64,000 nucleotides of DNA, from NCBI GenBank assembly GCA_012862575.1, contig BLSF01000017.1, positions 310,001 through 374,000 on the forward strand. The letters run 5' to 3'. The DNA comes from Parietichytrium sp. I65-24A (Eukaryota; Sar; Bigyra; Thraustochytrida; Thraustochytriidae). The notes beneath the pieces are model-generated. The model ran no database searches. It was not told where the DNA came from and worked only from the letters and a program-made list of their open reading frames with translations. This document shows, piece by piece, positions 40,104 through 50,789 of the stretch. The stretch's first letter is position 1. Each line of letters begins with the position of its first letter. The position numbers and the translations under genes are program-made.

Positions 40104-40153
40104 GACTCACCGGCGCGAGAGGACAGTTGTTGCTTTGTTGGTGGCGGGTGAGA

Positions 40154-41401
40154 ATGTCTGCGCTGGAGGATGAGTTGATTCATGACGGGGAGCTGCAGCT
40201 GGAGGAGGAGAAGCGCGAAGTGGAGATGGAGGACTGGGACAAGGGGTTCTCGCACCGTTTCTTGGCGCCGCCGTGGAATGTTCTGAAGAAGGAGGAGCTG
40301 CTGGAGAAGGATCTGATGATTAGGAAAAAGCAGGTTGAGGGCAAACTGCACGTGACGAAGACTGCCAAGGCGGCGATGCGAGAGCTGTGCGAGAAAGAGT
40401 TTGTGTTTTGGAGACGAGATGTTGGCGACCTGTACCGAGACCGCAGCGAAGAGTCCTTGCGGTACTTTTTCTTTTCGAAAAAGATGCGCTCCAAGGACTA
40501 CCATCTATGGCTGTTCAAACTCATCTACTTTGACGCGCCTGAGCCGTTCAAGAACTTGATCGAGACAGCCGGGAAGAAGCCCCGCCCGAAAAAGGACAAA
40601 GACGGGAACGACGTTTTGGATGCCGACAAGGAAGAGGTCCCCCAGTGGTACTCCTTTGCGCTGTACGATCAAATTGTGGCTCAGACCTCCACTTTGCAGC
40701 AATACATGAAACTTTTGAAGAAAGAGGCGAGAAAGACCATAGACGACGAGTACTCGGACACGGGGTCCCAGCCCCCGCCTAGCCCACGCAAGTCTGACCC
40801 CGGCAGTAAGCGGCCTCGGATGGAGGTTGATCTCGCGACTGCGCTGACCAGCGAAGATGTGCATCGAGCCAAGCGCAAGCTTGACGATGAGGCGATTCTC
40901 GCCGATCCGGCGCACGGCGCACGGATGCGTGTGCTTGAGAGGTGCACGAAAGAGCTTTCCAGTATTAGAAAGGTTTTTGCTCGGGTGACAGATAGACGCT
41001 CCAACGAAGCTGGTGAAGCTGGTGCGGGGAGCTCCAGCTCGGAGGGCCGCGCGTCGTATGAAGAGCTAAAGTATTTACTTGAGCACGAGCGAGCAAGAAG
41101 AGAGATCTTGGAGGAGAATGTCGAGCAACTCTCGCAAGAGCTAAAGGCGGACAGGAGCCTGCAAAAGGAGTTTGAAAAGAATGTTGAAGCCATGGTCGGA
41201 CAAATGCACGAGATTGTGACCGGAATGTACAGGCATCTGTCCAAGGTCGTTGGCGTGCCATCTTCCAAAGAAGACAAGGAAGAGGGAGACGGAGCACAGG
41301 AGAGTACGAGCCCAAATGAGGTGGTAGATGAAGTTGTAGATGACGCCAGCGGCGGCGGCGAGCACCATGAGGACCAATCTTCAAACATGTCCATGATGTG
41401 A
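40154..41401 (+). CDS. Unrecognised protein with C-terminal coiled coil
   Basis: 415 residues from ATG 40154. The first 190 residues are rich in Lys, Glu and aromatic residues (FVFWRRDVGDLYRDR, YHLWLFKLIYFDAPEPF), suggesting a folded alpha-helical domain. A Pro/Ser stretch follows with a possible nuclear signal (SKRPRME near 260). Residues about 335-385 show Leu/Glu heptads (YLLEHERARREILEENVEQL), a likely coiled coil. The tail is acidic and disordered. No family, catalytic motif or membrane segment recognised. A nuclear role is only suggested by the basic cluster. Confidence 0.7.
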   Translation: MSALEDELIHDGELQLEEEKREVEMEDWDKGFSHRFLAPPWNVLKKEELLEKDLMIRKKQVEGKLHVTKTAKAAMRELCEKEFVFWRRDVGDLYRDRSEESLRYFFFSKKMRSKDYHLWLFKLIYFDAPEPFKNLIETAGKKPRPKKDKDGNDVLDADKEEVPQWYSFALYDQIVAQTSTLQQYMKLLKKEARKTIDDEYSDTGSQPPPSPRKSDPGSKRPRMEVDLATALTSEDVHRAKRKLDDEAILADPAHGARMRVLERCTKELSSIRKVFARVTDRRSNEAGEAGAGSSSSEGRASYEELKYLLEHERARREILEENVEQLSQELKADRSLQKEFEKNVEAMVGQMHEIVTGMYRHLSKVVGVPSSKEDKEEGDGAQESTSPNEVVDEVVDDASGGGEHHEDQSSNMSMM

Positions 41402-41677
41402 GCTAAAGAAAAGTTGTTTCTTGAGTGTAAAATGACTTTGGCAGGCAAATCGGCAAGTACAGCAGAAGAGGACATGCTTGGTTTTTTTCTCTTCTTCGCT
41501 GCCCAGTTCCAAGCAATGAAGTACAGTATTCCCCATACAAGTTGGTCGTTTTCGTTTCTGCATCAAATCGAGTCCTTCATGGTTTTCATGAAACGCTAAT
41601 CTTGCTCGAGTTCTCTGCAATAATAGAATATGGGCAAAGAATAAATAACACGATATATTCCGCGGTTCGTAAAAGAG

Positions 41678-42505
41678 TTATTCCTTTGAGGTCGGGGGCG
41701 CAGCTTGGGCAGCGGCAGTATCCTGCCCTTCACTTGACGGCGCGCTGTAGTCCAAGTACAGAGCGACGGCCTCGCAATTGTTTGCAAAATATGGCTCCTG
41801 TTGCAATGCTCTTGTTGAAGCCGCCATAAAAGCACTGTGGTTGGCCACTAAGATCCGTTTCCAAGGCGTCGATTGAAGCCAGTGGAAAAAATGATGAGCC
41901 CGCTGGTCAAGCTCTTCAAAGGTTTCCCGGGTGCTCTTGTGCCAAAAGTCGGTCTCGCCCTCCATGAGGTCAAAATTGACCTCTGGGAATTCAGCTCGAA
42001 GCTCCTGCAAGGTTCGGCGCTTCTCTGAAAGGCACAAGCCAAACCGCTCGCGACACATTTCGACTGCTAAAATAGGGACTTTGCCCCACAAATCCTTGAA
42101 CGCAATTTTCGCAGTCTGGATGGCTCTTGAGATTGGGGACACGAGGATGACGTCTACCTCAAGACCGCTTTGAACAGCTTTGGAGACCATCTGAGACACG
42201 CCCTCTGCTTGGCCAATTCCGTGTGGGGTCAATCTCGCATCCAAATACTTGGGGTCCAAGGACTCGGACTCGTACCACTTTTCCACGCCAACCTCATTCT
42301 CCGCAACGTTGTGGAAGGCCTGACCGTGGCGAAGCATCATGACCGCTTTCTTGGAGGCATGGTCGTTCTCCGGCCATGTTGCCCAGTCCCCGAGGCAGTG
42401 TAGTTCTTCTGCCTCTCCGTTTGGCACAACCTTTTCAACGCGCAACTCGCACCTTCGACCAGGCACCCTATCTTCAAAATAGCTGACAAGAATCTGATCT
42501 TCCAT
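41678..42505 (-). CDS. Histidine phosphatase superfamily, phosphoglycerate-mutase-like protein
   Basis: 275 residues. Core motifs of the branch-1 histidine phosphatases: MLRHGQAFHN (catalytic H60 in R59-H60-G61), VSPISRAIQTA (about 122-132), E153 in MCRERFG, and H223 in VANHSAF. The segment CRERFG, then EKRRTLQELRAEFP matches plant phosphoglycerate-mutase-like proteins rather than glycolytic cofactor-dependent mutases, so a phosphatase of unknown substrate is more likely. Residues 1-50 are an extra N-terminal segment with no obvious targeting signal. ATG 42505. Converges with the preceding coiled-coil gene, with 276 bases between stops. Confidence 0.85.
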   Translation of the reverse strand: MEDQILVSYFEDRVPGRRCELRVEKVVPNGEAEELHCLGDWATWPENDHASKKAVMMLRHGQAFHNVAENEVGVEKWYESESLDPKYLDARLTPHGIGQAEGVSQMVSKAVQSGLEVDVILVSPISRAIQTAKIAFKDLWGKVPILAVEMCRERFGLCLSEKRRTLQELRAEFPEVNFDLMEGETDFWHKSTRETFEELDQRAHHFFHWLQSTPWKRILVANHSAFMAASTRALQQEPYFANNCEAVALYLDYSAPSSEGQDTAAAQAAPPTSKE

Positions 42506-43095
42506 GTTTTCTTCCTGACGGTGTTGCCTCGATCTTTCCGGAACTCCTGCGCTGCGGGAAAGTGGAGGAAAAATAAGGCAGTTAGATTACGACCAAACTT
42601 CAGAATTCAGGATTCAGGTCGAACAACAGCCACGGGCCAGACGCGTCGATGACACGGGCGATATACAGTCACCAGACGTCGCCAGCACCAAAGGACTCTT
42701 GTGCTGATGAGAGATGGTGACAAATTCTTGACCGATCGCACGCACCAGGGTCCAGATTCTTTCCAACCTTGACTTTGGGAGAATAGACAGCAAGATTCTC
42801 ACAGATGTGGGTGGTGTTTCGAGTGGCCGGTGAGAACTCCACAAAACCCGAACAAAAACAATCTCTACCAGTTTGAAACAGGAAAATCTCCCGAGTCAGA
42901 ACTCAAGTGAGCAAGTGAGACCGGTGTGCGCCAGATTTAACTAGTGCAAACCAAACAAAAGAAATCCTTTCTGCTTCACGTCGTCTCCAACACCAAGTCT
43001 CCAACCAGCAACCCACACTGCTCCCACAAAGCCACCACCGAGCGACCTTGCCCAACAGTGCAGTGCGTCAGCGTTGTAGTACGGCCACCAGCACG

Positions 43096-43106
43096 GTACT
43101 GAGTAC
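43096..43106. promoter_or_regulatory. Palindrome GTACTGAGTAC upstream of histidine phosphatase gene
   Basis: Exact copy of the recurring palindrome, about 590 bases upstream of ATG 42505 on the minus strand. Confidence 0.4.
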
Positions 43107-46100
43107 GTGGTCCTTTTCCGTGTCTTTCGCCCGTGTCCTCCCAACAACCCCAACAGTCGAAGCCTTCAATCTCACCTTTCCTGGATCGCTGAGGGCGGTG
43201 GGGGTGTGTGTCTGTCGACGCAAGGGAAAGAAAGAAATGATCGACCACTTTCCAAAGCTAGTTGCTGTAGCGCTGCGCTAGCTCGAGAGCTAGCTCCCGA
43301 CGTGGCAGGAGGCTGGACACGTCACTCTTTTGATACTTTGACTTCTTATTCGCAAGCTGGCAAAAGACCGAAATAAAATGATGAAACCGAACTGAGATAG
43401 ACGCGAGCGCGCGGCCTTGCAGTTGCCGATGCATCGGGTCTCTCCAAGTCCATCATCCTCCATCCGATGAATAGTAAGTACATATACTCCAATGGGGATG
43501 CATGCGACCAACAGCACTGCAGGTCCTTCCTCGCTGCTTCGTAACGCTGGGAAAGCGCCGGTTCGCTGGACCGCAAGAGCTGTCGACGCGACCAACTGAC
43601 GAGATCTGAGTTCTGAATTACGCAACCGCGCGGAACCCGGCTTCTTCACATCCGTTCGCTAGAGACCTGTGTGCCATTGTAACAGCATTCATGTGCCCAT
43701 TATGCGCTATAAGCGGCTGCAATTCCTGTGCTCTCTTCTTCTTCATATTCTTCTTTTGCTGCTGCTGCTGCTGCTGCGACATTTGCACATGCTTCTTGTT
43801 CTCCCTTTCCGCGTGGCTCGATTCCAGCTCTCTTCCTTCACTTCGAGCAAGTAAAATCTATACTTTTTATAATTTTTATACACCGTTCCACATTCTCGAA
43901 ACAGTTTAATTTTTTCATTTTCCTGGTTCTACGAGTTCTGTATAACCGAGCTCTCTATTTTAATACCAACCCTAACAGATCTATCACTCCGAATGTATCT
44001 TATCGTGCGTTTAAGACATTGCTATATCATTGGAAGGTAATAGAGGTCATTAGGGGCCCAGAGAACGCTTCGCTTGTGCCGAAATCGAAACGCAAGTGAC
44101 GTCAGCTGATGTCAGTGGAAGTTGATAGGAGAGAGTAGTAGATCTGAGGGATGGTAAGGAGTGACAGGCCGAGATGAAGTGACGCGTTGCGGAGGCTGTA
44201 TCACAGTGGAGGAAGAGTAGGATTGAGATGATGGATTTTGACCAGTGTGACACTCCAAGCTGTTCTGTAGGGAAAGATCTCTTTGGCTTCATGCTACGCC
44301 GCCATTCTCCACCTGAAACAGAGACACTTAGTCTATAGTAGATAGGTCTACACTTTTTCAAAACACGCACGCGCGCCGCGTCATTACTGTATGCGGTAAT
44401 TTCAGCATAACCCTCTTTCCTGTGTAGCATTGTGTGCACATCGTTCTCAAAAGCTTCAGCCAACCGCCTCTTGGAGGGGGGTTGTCTTGACATAGCCGAT
44501 TTCTTATTTGCGTCCTACTGCGAACGAGTAATTAAAAATGTCGCCCAAAAAATGGTGAGCCTCCCTTTATCACGCGAAAAACGTTTGAGATGTTTACGCT
44601 TCCGTTCTCCGTCTCCGAAACCTTACCGCGTCTTAACAATCACTACTACAGAGTGGTGATCAGAATCTGGATCGAGTCTTATGGTCTCGCTTGTAGTGTG
44701 CTATGACAGTCTCTACTCGAAAAGGAAAAAAGAAGAATCAGGAGAAAGAAGGAAGTACTTCGTGACGGATTCTGAGGCGCACAGAAGAAGTCAAGAGTTG
44801 TGAGGCTGGGATGCGTATTCGCAATTAGGTGGTGTGTTAGGAGTTAAGAGGTGGAGGGTGCCATTCGGTGCGTGCATCGCAGAAGTTTTGCGTATCGATT
44901 GAAACCTCAGAGTCCACTTCTGTGTGAGGGAATCTGAAAGATTGTGAGGGGTTGAAAGATTGCGATGATCGTCTCACCGCGGTTCGCATTGTGCACCCCC
45001 CTATACAGTCGACTAATAAATATTAATAGCGATATATACAGAAGCCAAACGCCACGAAGAACTCGCTAGCTATTAGCCTCCTGAACGTCAATCCAGAATC
45101 TGGGTTTATTTCCTTGCAGAGGGCGAACAACATGCACTTGTTTTCTCCGGACAAGTTGCTAATTGGAAATTGCTGAAGGAAAAAGACGGTGTGCTTGTCG
45201 CCTGCTTGTTTGTTTGCGGCGGGCAAGCGATCATGGACTATGTGAAATACAGACATCTTGGGAATTTGCACCGCTTCCGGGTTCTCTTGCCTTGTTCTCT
45301 CTGCCAGAATCTACGCGGTGTGTTAGCTCTTAGCTTTTAGCTATCATGAGTCAAGTCAATTCCAATTGGAATAAAAGCGCCTCTCATTTGGCACGCAAAC
45401 CTTTGTGTGAGGAGGGCGGTGCGGGCGTGAGGGTCGGAACCTTGCGAGAAGGAAGCATTAAAAATCTACGAGGAAATATAGAATCCCGCGCTTGTCGGAG
45501 CCTGACTCTGTCAGACAAAAATGGCCAATCCTTCTCGTTTCAGTCAATCGATATCTTTGCCTGCAGGGGAGCCCTAGTGCCAGGTTCTATTTATCGAGAT
45601 ATTTATCTTTCCCTGAGCTGGTTGAGAAAGCAAAAGAAAGACTTTGAGCGCCGGTGAAGCGATCGCAACTTTCATCAAGAGTCCGCAGCGCCGCACACGT
45701 CGCCAAACTGTTCATGGAAGGGAGGAACGAAGGGATGGGATGGAAAAAAAAAAAAAGAAATCAAGACGAACCTCGACGGTTGTAAAAGCGAGGCAACATT
45801 CTCTCTCCTGACATATGTCTAACAGACTTCAGATTAATATTTCAGAAATGCTCATCTTCGTTCCTCCGAGAGCCTCTGAGTCTAGGCCGAGCGCATATCA
45901 ACGCAGTTGCGAGAGGTCTTTCGAGAACCCGGAACAGAAAGAAAGAAGGCTTTCGTTGCACTAAGTTACATGTAGGTCAAATTTTGACAGCACCGTCGAT
46001 CACCGAAGATTCCAGAGGCTTCTGGATCGAGTTTGCTAGCGCTTTGAAATGAATGGATGCAAGCGAGCAATTTAAACACCTTGCAACGCCAGAATTTCAG

Positions 46101-49100
46101 AATCCAGAAGTCCTGTCAAGCAGAGCGTTTGGAGCAAGCAAGTGCTTTGCTGACCGCTGTATTGCGGGCCAGTCCGCCAGTCCCTCGGTCCCCGCAGCGA
46201 CGTAGGCGGTCAACTCTGGCGATGTGTGTCCAAGCTTGGTACAAGTGATAAGATGGAAGGAAGAGAAGGAGGAGGGTAGGCAGGAAAGAGAGAGAAAGAG
46301 CGCTGCTGAGAGAACGAGCCTCGCTTCACAGCCCTTTCGCACTTGGAAGTCTTAAGTTGTGCGCCTCACGAGCGGCGTGTTGAAGTTTAAGTAGCACGAG
46401 TTTATGCTTATCGCTAGTGCCGCTAGACTGTTCATGTAAGGGAAGGAAGCATGGGAGGAAGATACTATTGGCCTTCCACCGAACTGATATTTTGCTGGGC
46501 GTGAGAGAACGAGAGCAGCCCAGGTGAACCTTCAAATTGGCGATATGAGAACATCGACCTCGAATTCTGTAAGTGAAAGTTCTGTGGGATGCGAGCCCCG
46601 CAAATGCCGCGTTCCGACGCAGTGTAAAAAGCCTGAGGATTTTGCCAAGTTGAGCGTTGGCAAAAACGCACGGGTACTGAGTAACGTGTCAAGCACATTG
46701 TTGTTGTGGATAAGTGCTGGCTGCCGAGAAGATCTACCATGATTTGAACGCCTCCTGGCCACTGGTTCTCTGGCTCCTCGAACAATCCAGAATCATGAAT
46801 TCGGAAAGTTTTTATGTTTTTTGATTGACATCTGGGTGCATCTGGGTCTTTATTTTATCTCCTCGACGCGCATTCGAATCTGCACGGATTATATTTCCAT
46901 TCTTCAGTGCGCCAGATTCCAAGACAAAATTCGCAGTGATTCAAATTCGAAGCGAAAAAGGCCATTCCTAGATCACCCAACAAAAGTTGCTAACTTTCGG
47001 AAAGACAAAAGCATTGACACATTTATAAAAGGCATCTTGTGAGTTGTATAGCTCACTGCGTTCAAGGAAGACATTTTGCAACGGCTTGCCTGCCTTCATT
47101 TCTAACAAACACGCTTGAAGGTAATACGGTACCAGTGCTCAGTTCCCAGCCCACTTGGTACGCTCCCGAGCGTCATCTGGCCTACTATATCTATGATACT
47201 TCTCAGCATGTGCGAAAGACCTGAATTCTGAATTCTGAATTGTGAATTGTGAACGAAAGAAACCAGTATTATGAATTCACTGTCAGAAAGAATGCAGAGT
47301 TGAGAAGATTTTAGCTGAGGTCGTTAGGTCGCTTGGCCTCACATGAGTTAGAACATTTGCCAGGTTAAAGCTACACGTAGAAGGGCCTTCACTCCTCCAG
47401 GAATTGTCCTGTGTTGGCACAAGGCAGGAAATTTCTCCCCCTACGGCTCGTCTCCGTAAGCCTCACATAGACGGTTTCTTAGGGACCGTCGAGAAGCGGG
47501 ATGATGGTGAGGGCCGGTAAGGCCAGTAGGGCTGTCCGTAAGACGAAGAGGAGAAAGAAGGGAGAAGGTTTCCTGTTGGGACTCCAGGAGAAGGAAGGGG
47601 GAAAGAGTGAGAATTTTTGGTGTGTTGAAGCAGATGGACCGCCTGTTTCGCCTCGTCACCGCCGCGTCACAAGTCCATTTCCAGTTTTATAGACTAGTTG
47701 TGGAATGTAGAACTGACTGATTTACGAGAGAAGGCCAGGCGTACCGGACAAGGGAAATTACCCGCTGCCGAAACTTTCGATGTGAATTCTCACTCCTCAG
47801 CACCCAAGATCGGCAGGTCAGACCAACCGAGTGCGTGGTACGAGTATACCTATTGCTGTACATTCTGGGTCTTCTGGCCAAGTCTTCATTGATCGAGTGA
47901 GAAATTTTAATTAGATAGAACAAGTTGTTTTGTGCACACAAGGCGGTCTGAGACGACCGATCTTCACCGTCAGTCTTGGCGACTCGGAGACCTGAATCCT
48001 GACTTGTGAATTCTGACGTGCCTGCAATTCGCACAAGTCTTGACCGCGAGTTCTCAATTGTGCGTTTTCTGAATCTTTGCCCGGCATCCACCAGGCATTT
48101 GAAGCGATGGAGTTAGTTTCATAAAACGGTTCTCGGGGAGGGGAACCGGTGCTCTAACACTTGTTCAAAACCAAGCTAGTGTCGCGACAACATGGCTGTG
48201 TGAACCATCGAGGTCATCGATGGTCATCGTCGTCATCGCCACCAGCTCTTCACTGCAACATTTTGAATTACTTTTGTATCGGGTGTACTTGTCTGACAGT
48301 GAACTCGCAGTCAGTTCACTCGTGCCACCGGTACTGGTACGCCACCGACACTGGACAAATGGGAGACCAACGTGTTCTCTACTTGGCATAGCATCCCGAT
48401 TATGATGACACTCACTGTAACGTAATTCTGTTGCCCCCACTTACTTTCCACAGTAAGCAGTTAAGCATTGAGTGATACACACTACCTTTGCCATAACCAT
48501 CCACTATGCTCTGCTTATGGATAGCGGGACTCAAGGCATTCATTAAATTAATAAGAAGAAAGAAGGGGTCGTTCAATATATAGGCAGTACAGTGAGCCTC
48601 CAGGTGCAAAACAACGGGTGTCTCTCCTATGGCGGTACAAGCATATCTATGAAAGGGGAGACGCTTCTGCTCGGACAAGTCGGGAAAAGAGACTCACTCC
48701 TTCCTCCTCCCTCGTTGCACTCCTACTCCCATGCAGTACCTGCAGGATGTAATGCGAAGCATGAACCTCAGGGTTTATGCTAGCCGTGCTACTTTGCCCC
48801 CCCCTTCGACTCTTACCGGAGCCCTTACAGCACCTGTGCTCCTCGCAGTTGCTTGCTGGGTGACCTCAGTGAGGAGAAGGAAGGAAATAGGCCGGTGTCC
48901 TAGTACTCGTCATTATCATCCGCTATGGGTGCAAAGAGTTCGGCTAATGAAGCGAGGGCCGGGGTCTTATGTTGAATTTAGACCTCTGACTAGTGAGTCA
49001 GAGGTAGAATTGTCTGGAATAAACTCGAAGACGTAGCTCCGCATAGAACGAAGAACGAAGGAGGGAAAACTCGGCTCAAAAGAGCGAATCATCGTCGTCG

Positions 49101-50076
49101 ACGCAGGATGGAACGAGAGGGATCGGCCAACTATTTTCACGCCAGTCAGCCTCGCTGCGGTCAGAATCTCTCCATCCTACAGGTGTGATAGTCAACAGCC
49201 TAGTCTCTTACGGATCCCCATAAGAGTGCTGGGCTAAATGCGAGTTCGCCGCACATAGGAGGGCCTACCAGGATCACGCACTCTGTAAGGAAATACTGAA
49301 GGGAGAAAGAGCTGTCCAAAGCGGCACAGTTTGATGATGACGGGGCGAGCGAGAAGCAGACGTCTCGATATTTTTTCGAGATTTTGCTGCACTCAAGATC
49401 AGGTCCGGAAATGGATTTTTACACCCAGGGTTTTCTGCCTGCCTCTCCTCACAGACTCTTGAAACGTTTTGAATGTTTCAACAAATTATACCATTCCTCA
49501 CTCACTCACAAAGCTCTCACTGCCCTCGCACGCCCCTCTCTTCCTGTCGCTCAAGAATGTAGAGCAGAACGACGACGATGATTTTTGGGAGGGGATAAAT
49601 TGAGAGACAAGAAACTTTTATTGGCCCGAAGAAATGTTTTGGTGTTGGCCTTAGGTTCTACTTGTGCACCACTCCTTCGCCCTAGAACCCTCGACGTCAT
49701 TCGAATTTATTTCGCAACCTGCTCTCTCTCTGTCTCTCTCTCTCTTTGTCTCTGTTTCTGTTTCTGGCCGCTCTTTTCAGTTTCTTGAAGCCTTTGAGCA
49801 TCGCTTGGAAGGGCCTGAATTGCGGCTGACTGAATATAAAAGAATGAATGACTTGGTTGCCGTGACGTCGATGTCAATATCAGGCTCCTGAATGCTGATA
49901 ATCGCTCAAGGAATGCGGAAACTCAGAAATGCGCGACAGAGGCTGGCCGATTGACCGCTGGGAAATTCTTTCATTCTTAGCTGAGACTGAGTGGTCAGAT
50001 TTCAGCTCATCTCTCACCTGAGCTGGCTAGTGCACGCACATTCTTCGTTCGGGGCGCAAAGCGGCAGAGGGGAGAG

Positions 50077-50101
50077 GGAGGGAGGGAGGGGGGGAGGGAG
50101 G
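50077..50101 (+). other. G-rich tract, candidate G-quadruplex
   Basis: Repeated GGGA with one longer G run, about 700 bases upstream of the reductase-cyclase gene. Confidence 0.5.
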
Positions 50102-50789
50102 AACGATGGAAAAACAGAGGAAAAGAAAAAATAAAGAAAGAATAAAACTATCAAAAATCAAAATGAAAGACGACTGGGAAGATTTGATTTTGGTCAGCAA
50201 GATATTTCTTCTTCTTTCTTTCCCCGGCCTCCTTCTCTTTCCCGGTGATGCACTTCATGATCGTCTCCGCTGACCAGGCAGGTACGCTAAGTTCGCTAGT
50301 CCATAATAAGGCTCGCCAGCGCCGCTCTAGCACTCCCTCTTTACCTCGTCCCAGGCTTTTCCGCCTGTATCACTCCGAAGCAGTCCTACCGGCAGCTACG
50401 AAGCTCATATGCACCGCTGCCCTCCCTTTTTCTCGAAGAGGGATTGCTAATCTTTAACCTAGCCAGGGCCCAGCGGGAGGAGGCAGGGGCGACGGAGGAG
50501 GAGAGGGAAGGTGAGCGGGGAGAAGGAAGGAGCAGGCCTAGTTGCATCCAATACGCAAGGCAAAAGAGGAGCACGACGCAAGGGAATTATTCCAGGAGCG
50601 GGGCAACTTTGATATTGAGTCGAAGGTTCGAAAGGTTCGAGATTGGAGTTGAAGCAGAACCCAAACTCGAGCGAAGAAGCAAAACAAAAGCAACAGCAAA
50701 ACCCGAACATTGAGCAAGTCCGAGACGCGAACCTGCCCAAGTACAAGTATTACCCTTTGAAGATACAGAGCAAGAAGAACCCAGCGACC

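Larger units (their letters stand above)
38756..40153. other. Intergenic, 1.4 kb, divergent promoter region
   Basis: Lies between the divergent starts of TBC1D31 (-) and the unknown coiled-coil gene (+). Contains CA/CT, TCAT and CATACGTTCA repeats listed separately. Confidence 0.5.
42506..50789. other. Gene desert, 8.3 kb
   Basis: No gene, RNA gene or intact mobile element recognised on either strand; all ORFs are under about 150 codons and lack family features. It contains the palindrome at 43096, a cluster of CAGAATTC-type octamers (42601, 46561, 47223, 47230, 48006), a weak duplicate pair (about 45707-45745 and 46427-46460, sharing ACTGTTCATG and an AAGGGA-rich tail), and a G-rich tract at 50077. 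It may be decayed repeat DNA, or genes with many short exons may have been missed. Confidence 0.5.
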
